A stretch of 64,000 bases of DNA, from assembly GCA_041744375.1 (NCBI GenBank), contig JBGTLA010000095.1:124001-188000 (forward strand), read 5' to 3'. The notes below the pieces were generated by a model. The model was not told the DNA's origin, did no database searches, and saw nothing but the letters and a program-made list of their open reading frames with translations. The stretch is from JBGTLA01 sp041744375. GTDB taxonomy: Bacteria; Actinomycetota; Acidimicrobiia; Spongiisociales; ZC4RG35. Shown one piece after another: positions 1 through 8,209 of the stretch. Every line of letters begins with the position of its first letter. Positions within the stretch are counted from its first letter, which is position 1. The position numbers and the translations under genes are program-made.

Positions 1-120
1 AACGTGGGAGCGCAGTCCCAGCGCTCCGACGAATTCGTGTGCTCGTCGTGTTTCTTGGTCAAGCGCATGTCCCAGGTGGCCAACCGGCGAAAGATGCTTT
101 GTCTCGACTGTGTCGAATGA
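1..120 (+). CDS. DUF4193 family protein, C-terminal fragment
   Basis: The first frame is open from the window edge and gives 39 residues before TGA. They contain DEFVCSSCFLVKRMSQVA followed by a LCLDC pair, so the spacing is C-x2-C ... C-x2-C. This matches the conserved C-terminal zinc-ribbon-like part of the DUF4193 family, about 100-residue proteins found widely in Actinobacteria and of unknown role. The N-terminal part lies outside the window. The stop overlaps the GTG start of the following glycosyltransferase by 11 bases, so the two are probably co-transcribed. Family assignment is from the cysteine pattern and sequence feel; function is unknown. Confidence 0.7.
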   Translation, partial: NVGAQSQRSDEFVCSSCFLVKRMSQVANRRKMLCLDCVE

Positions 121-826
121 CCGCGTCACCGTCGTCGTTCCCACCTACAACGAGCGAGACAACATCGCTCATCTGGCCGCTGCCGTCCTGCTCCACGGCT
201 ATTCGCTGCTCATAGTCGACGACGGGTCCCCCGACGGCACCGGTGCCATCGCAGACAATCTCTCCGTCGAGGTGCCTCGTGTGGCCGTGATTCATCGCAC
301 CCACAAGCAGGGCCTGGGCCGTGCCTACGCCGCCGGCTTCGACACGGCACTATCCGACGGAGCCGACATCGTCGTGGCCATGGATGCCGACTTCTCCCAC
401 AACCCGAATGACGTGCCGGCTCTGGTAGGAGCTGTCGCAGCCGGCGCCGACGTCGCCATCGGTTCGCGCTACGTTCCCGGCGGGTCGACTCCGGATTGGC
501 CGCTCCTCCGCCGACTCATATCGCGCGGGGGCAATCGCTACGCACGTGCCATGCTCGGCATCCCGGTGCGCGACGCCACCGCCGGGTTCCGGGCCTTCCG
601 GGCCCAATCTTTGGCTGCACTTCCCTACAGCCAAGCCCAGGCGTCGGGTTACGGGTTCCAAGTGGAGATGGCCTGGCGGGCGGTGCAACGCGGTATGGCA
701 GTCGTGGAGATCCCGATAACCTTCCGCGACCGCCGCGTCGGCACTTCCAAGATGGGCACGGGGATAGTTCTGGAGGCGATGTGGCTGGTGACCCGGTGGG
801 GTGTCGCCAGGCTGTTCGGGCGATGA
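110..826 (+). CDS. Polyprenol-phosphate mannosyltransferase (GT2)
   Basis: A 238-residue family-2 glycosyltransferase. The N-terminus VVVPTYNERDNI and the DDGSPDGT nucleotide-binding motif near residues 37-44 are those of dolichol/polyprenol-phosphate mannose synthases, as is MDADFSHNP around residues 91-99 (the DxD metal site). The length equals the catalytic domain of actinobacterial Ppm1 without the fused acyltransferase domain. It would transfer mannose from GDP-mannose to polyprenyl phosphate at the inner membrane face, feeding protein O-mannosylation or lipoglycan synthesis. The GTG start lies inside the upstream DUF4193 gene. Its stop overlaps the next ATG (ATGA). The exact sugar donor is inferred from family membership. 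Confidence 0.85.
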   Translation: MSNDRVTVVVPTYNERDNIAHLAAAVLLHGYSLLIVDDGSPDGTGAIADNLSVEVPRVAVIHRTHKQGLGRAYAAGFDTALSDGADIVVAMDADFSHNPNDVPALVGAVAAGADVAIGSRYVPGGSTPDWPLLRRLISRGGNRYARAMLGIPVRDATAGFRAFRAQSLAALPYSQAQASGYGFQVEMAWRAVQRGMAVVEIPITFRDRRVGTSKMGTGIVLEAMWLVTRWGVARLFGR

Positions 827-1344
827 GTGCGCTGCAGTTCGTATCGGCCCGCCTCGCCTCCACCGAAGATGTCGATCAGATCGTTTGGCTGTACCGTCGT
901 CTCGAGGCAGAGATGACGGCGTTGCACCCCATGTGGCCTCGAGCAGACGGATTGTCAGAACCGGTCGACGCCACTCTCTCCGCCCTGATCGACGACGCCG
1001 AGTCCGTGGTGGTTGTAGGCGAGGTTTCGGGTGTGCTGCTCGGTTTCCTCCTGGCCAGAGTCGAACGCCTCCTACCCCAGGCCGACCGGGCGGAGATCGG
1101 GGTGATCCGTCTCGTCTACACCGACCATGCCGCACGCGAGGTCGGAGTGGCCGAAGCCATGCGTGAGCTGGCACTGGAACTTCTGCGCCACCGGGGGGTC
1201 AGTCGCTTCGACGCCCACGTGCTTCCCGGTCACCGCCTTGCCAAGAACTTCTTCGAGGCGGGCGGCTTCTCGGCCCGATCCATCGTCATGCATCATGACG
1301 ACGACCCCACCCCCCGGCCCGGCCGTGACCCCCGACACCGCTGA
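823..1344 (+). CDS. GNAT-family N-acetyltransferase
   Basis: A 173-residue GNAT-fold protein. The core strand and acetyl-CoA loop are seen around IGVIRLVYTDHAAREVGVAEAMRE, a loose version of the R/Q-x-x-G-x-G/A motif, followed by the C-terminal FFEAGGFSARSIVM segment typical of the last GNAT strand-turn. The start is ATG at 823, overlapping the mannosyltransferase stop by four bases. The tail overlaps the start of the NUDIX gene by 50 bases. The substrate cannot be told from the sequence. Confidence 0.75.
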   Translation: MSALQFVSARLASTEDVDQIVWLYRRLEAEMTALHPMWPRADGLSEPVDATLSALIDDAESVVVVGEVSGVLLGFLLARVERLLPQADRAEIGVIRLVYTDHAAREVGVAEAMRELALELLRHRGVSRFDAHVLPGHRLAKNFFEAGGFSARSIVMHHDDDPTPRPGRDPRHR

Positions 1345-1738
1345 CCACCCCATTCCCGGCGTGGGGGTGGCGGTCGTCTCTGGCGGTCGGCTCCTGCTCG
1401 TGAAACGCGGGCGCGAGCCGGGAGCAGGCCTGTGGGCCGTCCCCGGCGGGAAGGTCGAGCGGGGCGAGCGCCAGGTCGACGCCGCTCGCCGAGAGGTGCG
1501 CGAGGAGACCGGGCTCGAAGTCGCGATCGGAGACGTCCTGTGGGTTGGCGACAGTATCGGTCCGGGCGATCCGCCCCAGTGGCACTTCACGCTCGTCGAC
1601 TTCAGGGCAACCTTGGTAGGCGGCAAGCTCTCTCCCCACGACGACGCCGCCGACGCGAGATGGTTCACGATCGAGGAGGCCCGCCGCCTCCCTCTCACCT
1701 CCACCATGCCCGCACTGCTCGATGCCCTCGAGGCCTGA
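1295..1738 (+). CDS. NUDIX hydrolase
   Basis: A 147-residue NUDIX hydrolase. The complete box is present from residue ~49 (GGKVERGERQVDAARRE followed by VREETGL), with the metal-binding REVREE glutamates intact. It should hydrolyse a nucleoside diphosphate linked to another moiety; the short single-domain form fits MutT-like or ADP-ribose-type enzymes, but substrate is not readable. I chose ATG 1295, which overlaps the end of the acetyltransferase gene, because longer versions add low-complexity sequence translated from that gene. A leaderless promoter for the next gene lies 30 bases after the stop. Confidence 0.85.
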   Translation: MTTTPPPGPAVTPDTADHPIPGVGVAVVSGGRLLLVKRGREPGAGLWAVPGGKVERGERQVDAARREVREETGLEVAIGDVLWVGDSIGPGDPPQWHFTLVDFRATLVGGKLSPHDDAADARWFTIEEARRLPLTSTMPALLDALEA

Positions 1739-1767
1739 GTCACCACCGTGTGCGGACCGGTGGCGGC

Positions 1768-1773
1768 TACCGT
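1768..1773 (+). promoter_or_regulatory. -10 box, leaderless promoter of M20 peptidase gene
   Basis: TACCGT ends seven bases before the GTG start and there is no purine-rich ribosome site. The spacing places the likely transcription start on the start codon. Confidence 0.5.
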
Positions 1774-1780
1774 CAAGCAT

Positions 1781-3106
1781 GTGAGTAACGAGACAGTAGA
1801 GCTTCTCCAGCAGCTCATTCAGAATCGTTGTGTCAACGACGGAACCCCCGAATCGGGCCAGGAAATACGGTCGGTGGCCACTCTGGTCGACTTTCTCGGG
1901 AGTCGGGGTGAGGTTTTCGAGCCGGCTCCGGGGCGCCAGTCTGTCGTCTACCGGATTCCCGGTCGGGACCACGGCGCGCCGTCACTGGCCTTCGTGCCCC
2001 ACCTCGACGTCGTTCCGGTCAACCCGGGCGGCTGGTCGGTGGATCCGTTCGCGGCTGAGATTGCGGACGGAATGGTGTGGGGCAGGGGAGCGGTCGACAT
2101 GCTGAACGTGACCGCCGCCATGGCCACCGTGTTCCGCCCCTATCTCACAGGCGAGAAGTCGACACCGGGTGACCTCTTGTTGGTGGCAGTAGCCGACGAA
2201 GAGAACTCGGGGACTCTGGGCGCCAAAGCCCTGGTCGACGAAGAGTGGGACCTGGTGGGGGCCGATTACGTGCTGACCGAAGTCGCCTACCCGGCGTTGG
2301 ACACGCCGGGCGGGCCGGCCTATCCGGTGGCGGTGGGTGAAAAGGGGCCGTTTTGGACGACCATGGTCTGTTCGGGCAGACCCGGGCACGGCTCGGCGCC
2401 CTATGGTGCCGACAACGCCCTGGCTGCGATGGTGTCGGCCGTCGACGGGTTGTTCAACACGCCGATGCCGGTGAGTATCACCGACGAGTGGCGCGAGTTC
2501 GTGGACGGCCTCGGTCTGGATGACGACACTGCCGCTGCCCTGGTCGATCCCGACCGCGTGGACGGGGTGATCGATCGCCTCGCCGTCGACGATCCCACCT
2601 TCGCCCGGTACGTCCACGCAGCCACCCACCTGACCGTGTCACCCAACAAGCTGAGCGCCGGAGTGAAGGCCAACGTCGTTCCCGACGCGGCGACAGCCGA
2701 AGTGGACCTCCGTGCGCTTCCGGGAATGGATCGCGCCTTCGTGGACGAGCACCTCCGCAAGGCCATGGGCTCGGCGGGAGATCGCATAGAACTGATCACC
2801 ATGGCCGATCACCTGGCGAGCACGTCGGGTCGGGCCAACCCGTTGTGGGATGCCATCGTGGACGGAATCGAACACCACACCGGCTCTCGTCGGGTAGTGC
2901 CGACACTCATGACGGTGGCCACCGATGCGCGCTTCTGGCGGGCGCGGGGAACGATCGCGTACGGGGTGGGGCTGTTCGACGACTCGATCGGATTCGGTGA
3001 CTTCCTCAGCTTGTTCCACGGCAACGACGAGCGCGTTGCGGTCGAGTCGATCCTCAGGACGACCAGCTTGCTCGAGACGGTCCTTGAGCGCTTCGGCTCC
3101 GGATGA
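1781..3106 (+). CDS. M20 family metallopeptidase (ArgE/DapE/CPG2-like)
   Basis: A 441-residue zinc peptidase of the M20 family. The metal-ligand motifs are in order: PHLDVVP (His and Asp, ~residues 74-78), GRGAVDM (bridging Asp), VADEENSG (catalytic Glu and ligand Glu), and the terminal LFHGNDERV histidine. The central lid/dimerisation domain with GHGSAPYG is also present. These enzymes cleave C-terminal amino acids or acyl groups from small peptides and N-acyl amino acids in the cytosol. I chose GTG 1781 because a -10-like box sits seven bases upstream; an in-frame GTG at 1748 is possible. The stop overlaps the next ATG by four bases. Confidence 0.85.
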   Translation: MSNETVELLQQLIQNRCVNDGTPESGQEIRSVATLVDFLGSRGEVFEPAPGRQSVVYRIPGRDHGAPSLAFVPHLDVVPVNPGGWSVDPFAAEIADGMVWGRGAVDMLNVTAAMATVFRPYLTGEKSTPGDLLLVAVADEENSGTLGAKALVDEEWDLVGADYVLTEVAYPALDTPGGPAYPVAVGEKGPFWTTMVCSGRPGHGSAPYGADNALAAMVSAVDGLFNTPMPVSITDEWREFVDGLGLDDDTAAALVDPDRVDGVIDRLAVDDPTFARYVHAATHLTVSPNKLSAGVKANVVPDAATAEVDLRALPGMDRAFVDEHLRKAMGSAGDRIELITMADHLASTSGRANPLWDAIVDGIEHHTGSRRVVPTLMTVATDARFWRARGTIAYGVGLFDDSIGFGDFLSLFHGNDERVAVESILRTTSLLETVLERFGSG

Positions 3107-3879
3107 CCCGCACGCTCGTCTGCGATCTCGACGGAGTCGTCTACTTGGGGGAGCGGCCCGTCCCCGGTGCCGCCGGGGCACTGAAGAAGGTCGAAGCCGC
3201 AGGTTGGAGGCTGCTGTTCGCCACCAACAACTCGGCCCGGCCGCCGAGCAGTGTCGCCGAGAAGCTCGGGCGCGTGGCCGGCTATGAGGCCTCCAACGAC
3301 CAGATCATTACGTCGGCGCTCGTGGCAGCCTCACTGGTCCGGGCGGGCCCGGTTCTGCTGATGGCCGAATCTGGGGTGGTCGAAGCCGTGACCAAGGCCG
3401 GGTTCGAGCTCACCGAGGAACCCTCGGCGGCGGCCACTGTCATAGTCGGACTCGATCGAGGCATCAGCTACGAGCGAATCCACCGGGCCAGCCAAGCAGT
3501 GCGGGCGGGCGCCCACCTCATCGTCACCAACCGAGATCCGACCTTTCCCACCGACTACGGCCTGTGCCCGGGTGCCGGGGCTTGCGCCGCGTCCGTTGAA
3601 ACGGCCGCGGGTATCCGGGGGACCACTGCGGGCAAACCCAGTGAGGCAATGCGCCGATTCATCGAGGAACGGGCAGGAGAGGGGCGGATCTGGATGGTTG
3701 GTGACCGCGTCGACACCGACATCGCCTTGGCGGTAGGTCCGAGATGGCACTCGGTGTTGGTCACTACAGGAGTCACGGGTGTGGACGAGCGGTTGGAGGT
3801 GGAGCCGGACCTCAAAGCGGCGGATCTGCCTTCGGCGGTGGAAGCCTTGCTGGGCCCTCGAGCCAGCTCCACATCATGA
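3103..3879 (+). CDS. HAD-superfamily phosphatase (NagD-like)
   Basis: A 258-residue HAD phosphatase of the NagD/p-nitrophenylphosphatase group. Motif I is DLDGVVYLG at residues 8-16 (nucleophile Asp), motif II is in LFATNNSARPP, and motif III-IV is MVGDRVDTDIALA near residues 198-210. The C2-type cap lies between. In mycobacteria the gene in this position (upstream of a small ORF and tlyA) encodes a glycerol-3-phosphate phosphatase, so a role in recycling phospholipid head groups is plausible but inferred by synteny. ATGA overlap with the peptidase gene. Confidence 0.85.
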   Translation: MTRTLVCDLDGVVYLGERPVPGAAGALKKVEAAGWRLLFATNNSARPPSSVAEKLGRVAGYEASNDQIITSALVAASLVRAGPVLLMAESGVVEAVTKAGFELTEEPSAAATVIVGLDRGISYERIHRASQAVRAGAHLIVTNRDPTFPTDYGLCPGAGACAASVETAAGIRGTTAGKPSEAMRRFIEERAGEGRIWMVGDRVDTDIALAVGPRWHSVLVTTGVTGVDERLEVEPDLKAADLPSAVEALLGPRASSTS

Positions 3880-3951
3880 CTCCCCGAGTACGCCCGGATA
3901 GGCCCGGTGGCGTGCGGTGTGAGGACACTCGGATCTGTCGGGTGGATCGGT

Positions 3952-3957
3952 GATAAT
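3952..3957 (+). promoter_or_regulatory. -10 box before the 48-aa ORF / tlyA operon
   Basis: GATAAT lies six bases before the ATG at 3964. It is the closest match to consensus in this part of the window and probably drives the small ORF, tlyA, nadK and recN. Confidence 0.5.
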
Positions 3958-3963
3958 GGGCGC

Positions 3964-4110
3964 ATGGAGCTCAGTTCCGAGGAACGTCAGGCGTTGGACG
4001 AGGCACTCGAGGCGTTGGCCGCGGTCGATCCCGCAGACGTGCCTGACCCGGCAGCCCGCTTGGCAGACCTGCTCAGCAGGCTCCTCGATCCGCCTCAGGA
4101 GGAAACCTGA
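3964..4110 (+). CDS. Small acidic conserved protein (48 aa)
   Basis: A 48-residue acidic, helix-rich protein beginning MELSSEERQALDEALEAL and ending PPQEET. Nothing catalytic is visible. A short ORF of this size and character sits between the phosphatase gene and tlyA in mycobacteria too, which is the main reason to believe it. A -10-like GATAAT is six bases upstream of ATG 3964. Its last codons contain the strong AGGAGG ribosome site that serves tlyA, so its translation is likely coupled to tlyA. Confidence 0.65.
   Translation: MELSSEERQALDEALEALAAVDPADVPDPAARLADLLSRLLDPPQEET
4097..4102 (+). promoter_or_regulatory. Shine-Dalgarno site deciding a CTG start
   Basis: AGGAGG, a perfect anti-16S match, is followed by AAAC and CTG. 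It supports initiation at the CTG of tlyA over the TTG 27 bases further on. Confidence 0.6.
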
Positions 4111-4874
4111 GCCGCCAGCGCCTCGATCTCGAGTTGGTCCGTCGTAGCCTGGCGCCCTCCCGAACCGAAGCTCGGCGGATGGTCGAGGAAGGCGCAGTCA
4201 GGGTCAAGGGTGTACCCACGCCGAAGGTGGCGACCCTCGTGGGACGGGACACACCCATCGACGTCGTCGCTGGGGGCAATGGCTACGTTGGCCGGGGGGC
4301 ACTCAAGCTGGAAGGAGCACTCGACGCCTTCGAGGTCGAAGTATCCGGGAAGAGGGCACTCGATTGCGGCGCTTCCACGGGCGGTTTCACCGATCTCTTG
4401 TTGCGGAGGGGCGCCTCGCAGGTGGTGGCACTCGATGTCGGATACGGCCAATTGGACGACCGCCTCCGTCGTGACCCGAGAGTGACGGTCATGGAGCGCA
4501 CCAATCTGCGCCACGTCACCCCCGACGATGCCGGAGGTCGGTTTCCGCTTATCGTGGCCGACCTCTCGTTCATCTCGTTGTGCACCGTCGCCCCGGCGCT
4601 GGCCGAACTCGCCGCCGATGGCGCCGACCTGATCCTCTTGGTCAAGCCGCAGTTCGAGGCGGGAAAAGCCGAGGTACGTCGAGGCGGTATCGTGCGCGAC
4701 GACGATGTCCGACGTCGTACGGTCGATTCTGTGATCACCTGCCTGGGCGCGGTCGGTCTGGGCGCCCTTGCCACGGTGCCCTCACCGGTGGCGGGAGCCG
4801 GGGGAAACCGCGAAGTGTTCGTCTGGTGCCGGCAAGGGTCCACGGCGGCGACCGGGGAGGAAACGCCGATATGA
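4107..4874 (+). CDS. tlyA: TlyA rRNA 2'-O-methyltransferase, CTG start
   Basis: A 255-residue TlyA/FtsJ-like protein with an N-terminal S4 RNA-binding domain (residues ~5-65) and a Rossmann methyltransferase domain. ALDCGASTGGFTDLLL is the SAM-binding loop, and VADLSFISL and LVKPQFE are the later catalytic motifs (Lys-Asp-Lys-Glu type). TlyA 2'-O-methylates 16S and 23S rRNA and sensitises ribosomes to capreomycin-type drugs. The first canonical start (TTG 4134) would remove the start of the S4 domain (RLDLELVRR). The CTG at 4107 overlaps the upstream TGA (CTGA) and sits four bases after AGGAGG, so I use it; there is no ATG, GTG or TTG upstream before a stop. Confidence 0.85.
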   Translation: MSRQRLDLELVRRSLAPSRTEARRMVEEGAVRVKGVPTPKVATLVGRDTPIDVVAGGNGYVGRGALKLEGALDAFEVEVSGKRALDCGASTGGFTDLLLRRGASQVVALDVGYGQLDDRLRRDPRVTVMERTNLRHVTPDDAGGRFPLIVADLSFISLCTVAPALAELAADGADLILLVKPQFEAGKAEVRRGGIVRDDDVRRRTVDSVITCLGAVGLGALATVPSPVAGAGGNREVFVWCRQGSTAATGEETPI

Positions 4875-5683
4875 GAGCGAGCATGGTGGTGCATGACGGT
4901 CGCTCGGAGGTGGTGGCTTTCTCGCGCCAACTCGTGGAGGCTGCCGGTCGGCACGGCCTCGACCTCGTCGGCAACGCCGGAGCGCAGACGGTGGTCGGTG
5001 TCGACGACCCGAGTTCCGAACCACCGGACGTGGTTGTGGCCATCGGTGGCGATGGCACCATGCTGGCGGCCGTGCAGGTGGCACTCCGCCACCGAGTTCC
5101 CGTTCTCGGTTTCAATCTCGGAACGATCGGGTTTCTCACCGAAGCCGAACCCGAACAACTCGACGACGTCGTCGCGTCCTTGGCGTCAGGGGAGTTTTCG
5201 ACTGTCCCTCGTCTGGCGATCGCTGCCAGCCTGAACGGCGTCAGCGCCCAGGGCCTCAACGACGTGGTGGTCGAGAAGATCGACAGTCTGCGCCTCGTGC
5301 ACCTCGCTGTGGAGATCGACGGCGACCCCTTCGTGACGTATCGAGCCGATGGTCTCATCGTGGCGACACCGACGGGATCGACAGCTTACAACTTCTCAGC
5401 CGGGGGGCCTCTGGTCGACCACGCCGTCGACGCTGTGCTCATGACTCCGGTCGCTTCCCATGCTCTCTTCTCGCGCACCATGGTCCTCCCGCCCGACTCG
5501 GTGATCCGGGTGACAGTGCAGCGTGACCGCCCGGTCAGGGTCAGCGTCGACAAGGTGGGCCTGGGCGAGGCCGAGGAGGGTCACGTGGTCGAGATCAAAC
5601 GTGCCGACCAACCCGTGCACTTCGTTCGTCTCGACCATCGATCATTCGCTCGGGCGGTTACCGAGAAGTTTCGGCTGCGATAA
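4871..5683 (+). CDS. nadK: NAD kinase
   Basis: A 270-residue ATP-NAD kinase. It has the GGDGTML phosphate-binding loop (~residues 59-65), the NLGTIGFLTE motif and the long GLIVATPTGSTAYNFSAGGP signature that binds NAD. It phosphorylates NAD to NADP in the cytosol. The start ATG 4871 overlaps the tlyA stop by four bases, and the product begins at the normal place for the family. It sits in the tlyA-nadK-recN order conserved across Actinobacteria. Confidence 0.95.
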   Translation: MRASMVVHDGRSEVVAFSRQLVEAAGRHGLDLVGNAGAQTVVGVDDPSSEPPDVVVAIGGDGTMLAAVQVALRHRVPVLGFNLGTIGFLTEAEPEQLDDVVASLASGEFSTVPRLAIAASLNGVSAQGLNDVVVEKIDSLRLVHLAVEIDGDPFVTYRADGLIVATPTGSTAYNFSAGGPLVDHAVDAVLMTPVASHALFSRTMVLPPDSVIRVTVQRDRPVRVSVDKVGLGEAEEGHVVEIKRADQPVHFVRLDHRSFARAVTEKFRLR

Positions 5684-5687
5684 GGCC

Positions 5688-7283
5688 GTGATCGACGAAC
5701 TGGTCGTGGCGAACCTGGGGGTCATCGAATCGGGTCGTATCGAACCCGGAGCGGGACTGACGGTGGTGACCGGCGAGACCGGCACCGGCAAGACCCTTCT
5801 GCTGGGTGCGCTGAGGCTGTTGCTCGGCCATGATGCCAAGACCGGGATGGTGGGCCCCTTCGGCGATGAGGCAGTGGCTGAGGGCAGGTTCGTGCTCAGC
5901 GACGGAACCGAGGTGGGGGCGACCCGGCGGCTTCCTCGGGGTGGGCGTAGTCGCGCCTACCTCGACGGCTCCATCGCCTCGGCGACGGCTCTCGACGAGA
6001 AGCTCGCCGGAGTCGTCGATCTCATTGGACAGCACGATCATCTTTCCCTGACTCGTCCGCACGAGGCGCGTGCCCTGGTCGACAGATCACTGGATGACCT
6101 CGGCTTGAGAGCGCTGGCCGGGTTCGAAGAGGCATGGGCGCAGCTCGAGACAGCGAAGGCGGCTCGTCGGCAACTGGGCGGTGACCGGGCTGCTTTGGCC
6201 CGGGAGCTCGACCTGGTGAGGTTCCAGGCCGATGAGATCGCGACCGCCGCCTTCGAGCCGGGAGACGATGAGCAGCTCGAGAACGACTCGACCCGGTTGC
6301 GACATGCCGACGACATCGCCGAGTTGCTCGCCAGTGCCCGCCAGCGAGTGGAGGATGCGCGCGAGCCGCTGGGTCTGGCGCTCGACGAGATCCGGCGAGT
6401 CGCCCGCATCGACCCGTCCCACGACCATTTGGAGCAGACCGGAGAGGTTCTTGCCGAGGGTCTAACGGAGATGGCGACCGACCTTCGTCGCGCTCTCGAT
6501 GGGGTCAACCGAGACCCCGAGACTTTGGCGGGGGTGGAGGATCGATTGACACTGCTCGGTGAACTGCGCCGCAAGTACGGGAAGTCGATCGATGAGATCC
6601 TGGCCTTCGCGTCGACGGCCGCCGATCGGCGAGATCAGCTCACCGACCTCCTGGCCCGTGCCGACGTCATCGACATTGAGGTCGACTCGGCGACGGAGGC
6701 GGTGGCGACGGCGGCCGAGAGGCTTACCGAGGCCCGGCGCAGCGCGGCGAGGCGCTTGGTTTCAGAGGCGCGGGCGCACCTGATCGATCTGGGATTCTCC
6801 GACCCCCTCATCGTCGTCGACATATCGCCGGCACCGCCGTCGCGTCACGGAGCCGATTCCGTGGAACTGCTCTTCGCGTCTGACGCACGCCTGCAACCTG
6901 GCCCGGTGGCGGCGGTTGCTTCCGGTGGCGAGTTGAGCCGCCTGGTGCTCGCCCTCCGGTTGGCAGGTGGGAGGGGTGAGGCCGAAACGCTCGTCTTCGA
7001 CGAGATCGACAGCGGGGTGGGGGGCGCTACCGCTCTGGCGTTGGGACGGAAACTGGCTGCTCTGGCCACCGATCGCCAGGTGCTGTGCGTGACTCATCTC
7101 CCGCAAGTGGCCGCCTTCGCCGCCAAGCACTACGTCGTCACACGGCGGGACAACACGGCAACGGTGGGGGTGGTTGCCGGCGACGGGCGCCTGGAGGAAT
7201 TGTCGAGGATGCTGGCCGGGTTGCCGGCTTCCGAACGTGGCCGTGACGCTGCCGAGGAGCTTCTCGAGCTTGCCACCCGCTGA
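5688..7283 (+). CDS. recN: DNA repair protein RecN
   Basis: A 531-residue SMC-like ATPase. Walker A is TGETGTGKTLLLGAL near residue 26. A long coiled-coil-rich centre follows, then the ABC signature SGGELSRLVLALR and Walker B LVFDEIDSGVGG with the H-loop CVTHLPQVAA. RecN acts at DNA double-strand breaks with RecA. I use GTG 5688, four bases after the nadK stop, since the product then starts VIDELVVANLGVI as in other RecN proteins. There is no sign of frameshift. Confidence 0.93.
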   Translation: MIDELVVANLGVIESGRIEPGAGLTVVTGETGTGKTLLLGALRLLLGHDAKTGMVGPFGDEAVAEGRFVLSDGTEVGATRRLPRGGRSRAYLDGSIASATALDEKLAGVVDLIGQHDHLSLTRPHEARALVDRSLDDLGLRALAGFEEAWAQLETAKAARRQLGGDRAALARELDLVRFQADEIATAAFEPGDDEQLENDSTRLRHADDIAELLASARQRVEDAREPLGLALDEIRRVARIDPSHDHLEQTGEVLAEGLTEMATDLRRALDGVNRDPETLAGVEDRLTLLGELRRKYGKSIDEILAFASTAADRRDQLTDLLARADVIDIEVDSATEAVATAAERLTEARRSAARRLVSEARAHLIDLGFSDPLIVVDISPAPPSRHGADSVELLFASDARLQPGPVAAVASGGELSRLVLALRLAGGRGEAETLVFDEIDSGVGGATALALGRKLAALATDRQVLCVTHLPQVAAFAAKHYVVTRRDNTATVGVVAGDGRLEELSRMLAGLPASERGRDAAEELLELATR

Positions 7284-7336
7284 GAGGCCCCGGCCCCTCC
7301 CCCCAGGAGTAGGTGGTCCATCGGCGCCGGAGGGGG

Positions 7337-7342
7337 TAGCGT
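7337..7342 (+). promoter_or_regulatory. -10 box, leaderless promoter of enoyl-CoA hydratase gene
   Basis: TAGCGT ends eight bases before the ATG, with no ribosome site between. Confidence 0.5.
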
Positions 7343-7350
7343 GGAGTCGC

Positions 7351-8118
7351 ATGAGTTGGAACCACATCGACGTGCAACACGCCGGGCATCGACTTGTGCT
7401 CACGCTGGCCCGGCCGCAACTTCGCAACGCCCTGAGCCTGGAGATGATGACTGAGGTGACGAAGGCGTTGCGCCAGGTACCCGACGACGTCCGGGTGGTC
7501 GTGCTGGCGGCGGAAGGGCCCGCCTTCTCGGCCGGACATGACCTGTCGGAGATGATCGATCGGCCGGCCGAGTTCTACGAGGCGTTGTTTGCTGCCTGTA
7601 CCGAGATGATGGAGACGATCCAGTCGATCCCCCAACCGGTAATCGCGCGGGTGCACGGGGTCGCCACCGCCGCCGGCTGTCAGCTGGTGGCTTCGTGCGA
7701 CCTCGTCGTCGCCTCGGAGGAGGCGTGGTTCGGCACCCCGGGGGTCAAGATCGGTTTGTTCTGCACGACGCCGGCGGTGCCTCTGGTCCGTGCCATCGGA
7801 CGCAAGCGAGCGATGGAGATGCTCTTGACCGCCCGCCCGGTCGACGCAGCCACCGCCCTGTCATGGGGCTTGGTCAACCGAGTCGTGCCGCCGGGGGCGC
7901 TCGATGCAGCCGTCGACGAATTTGTCGAGGCGATAGTCTCCAACAGTGGTCGTGTCGTCGGGTTGGGCAAGGAAGCTTTCTATCGGCAGGCATCGATGTC
8001 ACAAGCAGACGCCTATCGTTCGGCTCAGCCGGTGATGGTGGAGAACGCCACACTTCCCCACGCTCAGGAGGGCATGACCGCCTTCCTGGAGAAACGGTCC
8101 GCCGACTGGCCCGACTGA
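7351..8118 (+). CDS. Enoyl-CoA hydratase/isomerase family protein
   Basis: A 255-residue crotonase-fold protein. The CoA-binding and oxyanion loops are visible as AFSAGHDLSEM and HGVATAAGCQLVASCDLVVAS, followed by FGTPGVKIGLFCTTPAV. The AGHDL pattern and the GLFC segment resemble the ECHDC3-like branch. The usual paired catalytic glutamates of true enoyl-CoA hydratase are not obvious: the second-site region reads GTPGVKIGLF without Glu. Activity may therefore differ from simple hydration. It precedes an acyl-CoA ligase gene, which fits a role in acyl-CoA metabolism. Confidence 0.85.
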   Translation: MSWNHIDVQHAGHRLVLTLARPQLRNALSLEMMTEVTKALRQVPDDVRVVVLAAEGPAFSAGHDLSEMIDRPAEFYEALFAACTEMMETIQSIPQPVIARVHGVATAAGCQLVASCDLVVASEEAWFGTPGVKIGLFCTTPAVPLVRAIGRKRAMEMLLTARPVDAATALSWGLVNRVVPPGALDAAVDEFVEAIVSNSGRVVGLGKEAFYRQASMSQADAYRSAQPVMVENATLPHAQEGMTAFLEKRSADWPD

Positions 8119-8209
8119 CCTCAGTCCAAGGCGGCGCTCGGACAGGACTGACCCCCGACGCCTGTCGGCGATGGCGTATCCTTGTCCGCCTGCGACAGAG
8201 GACGGTCGT

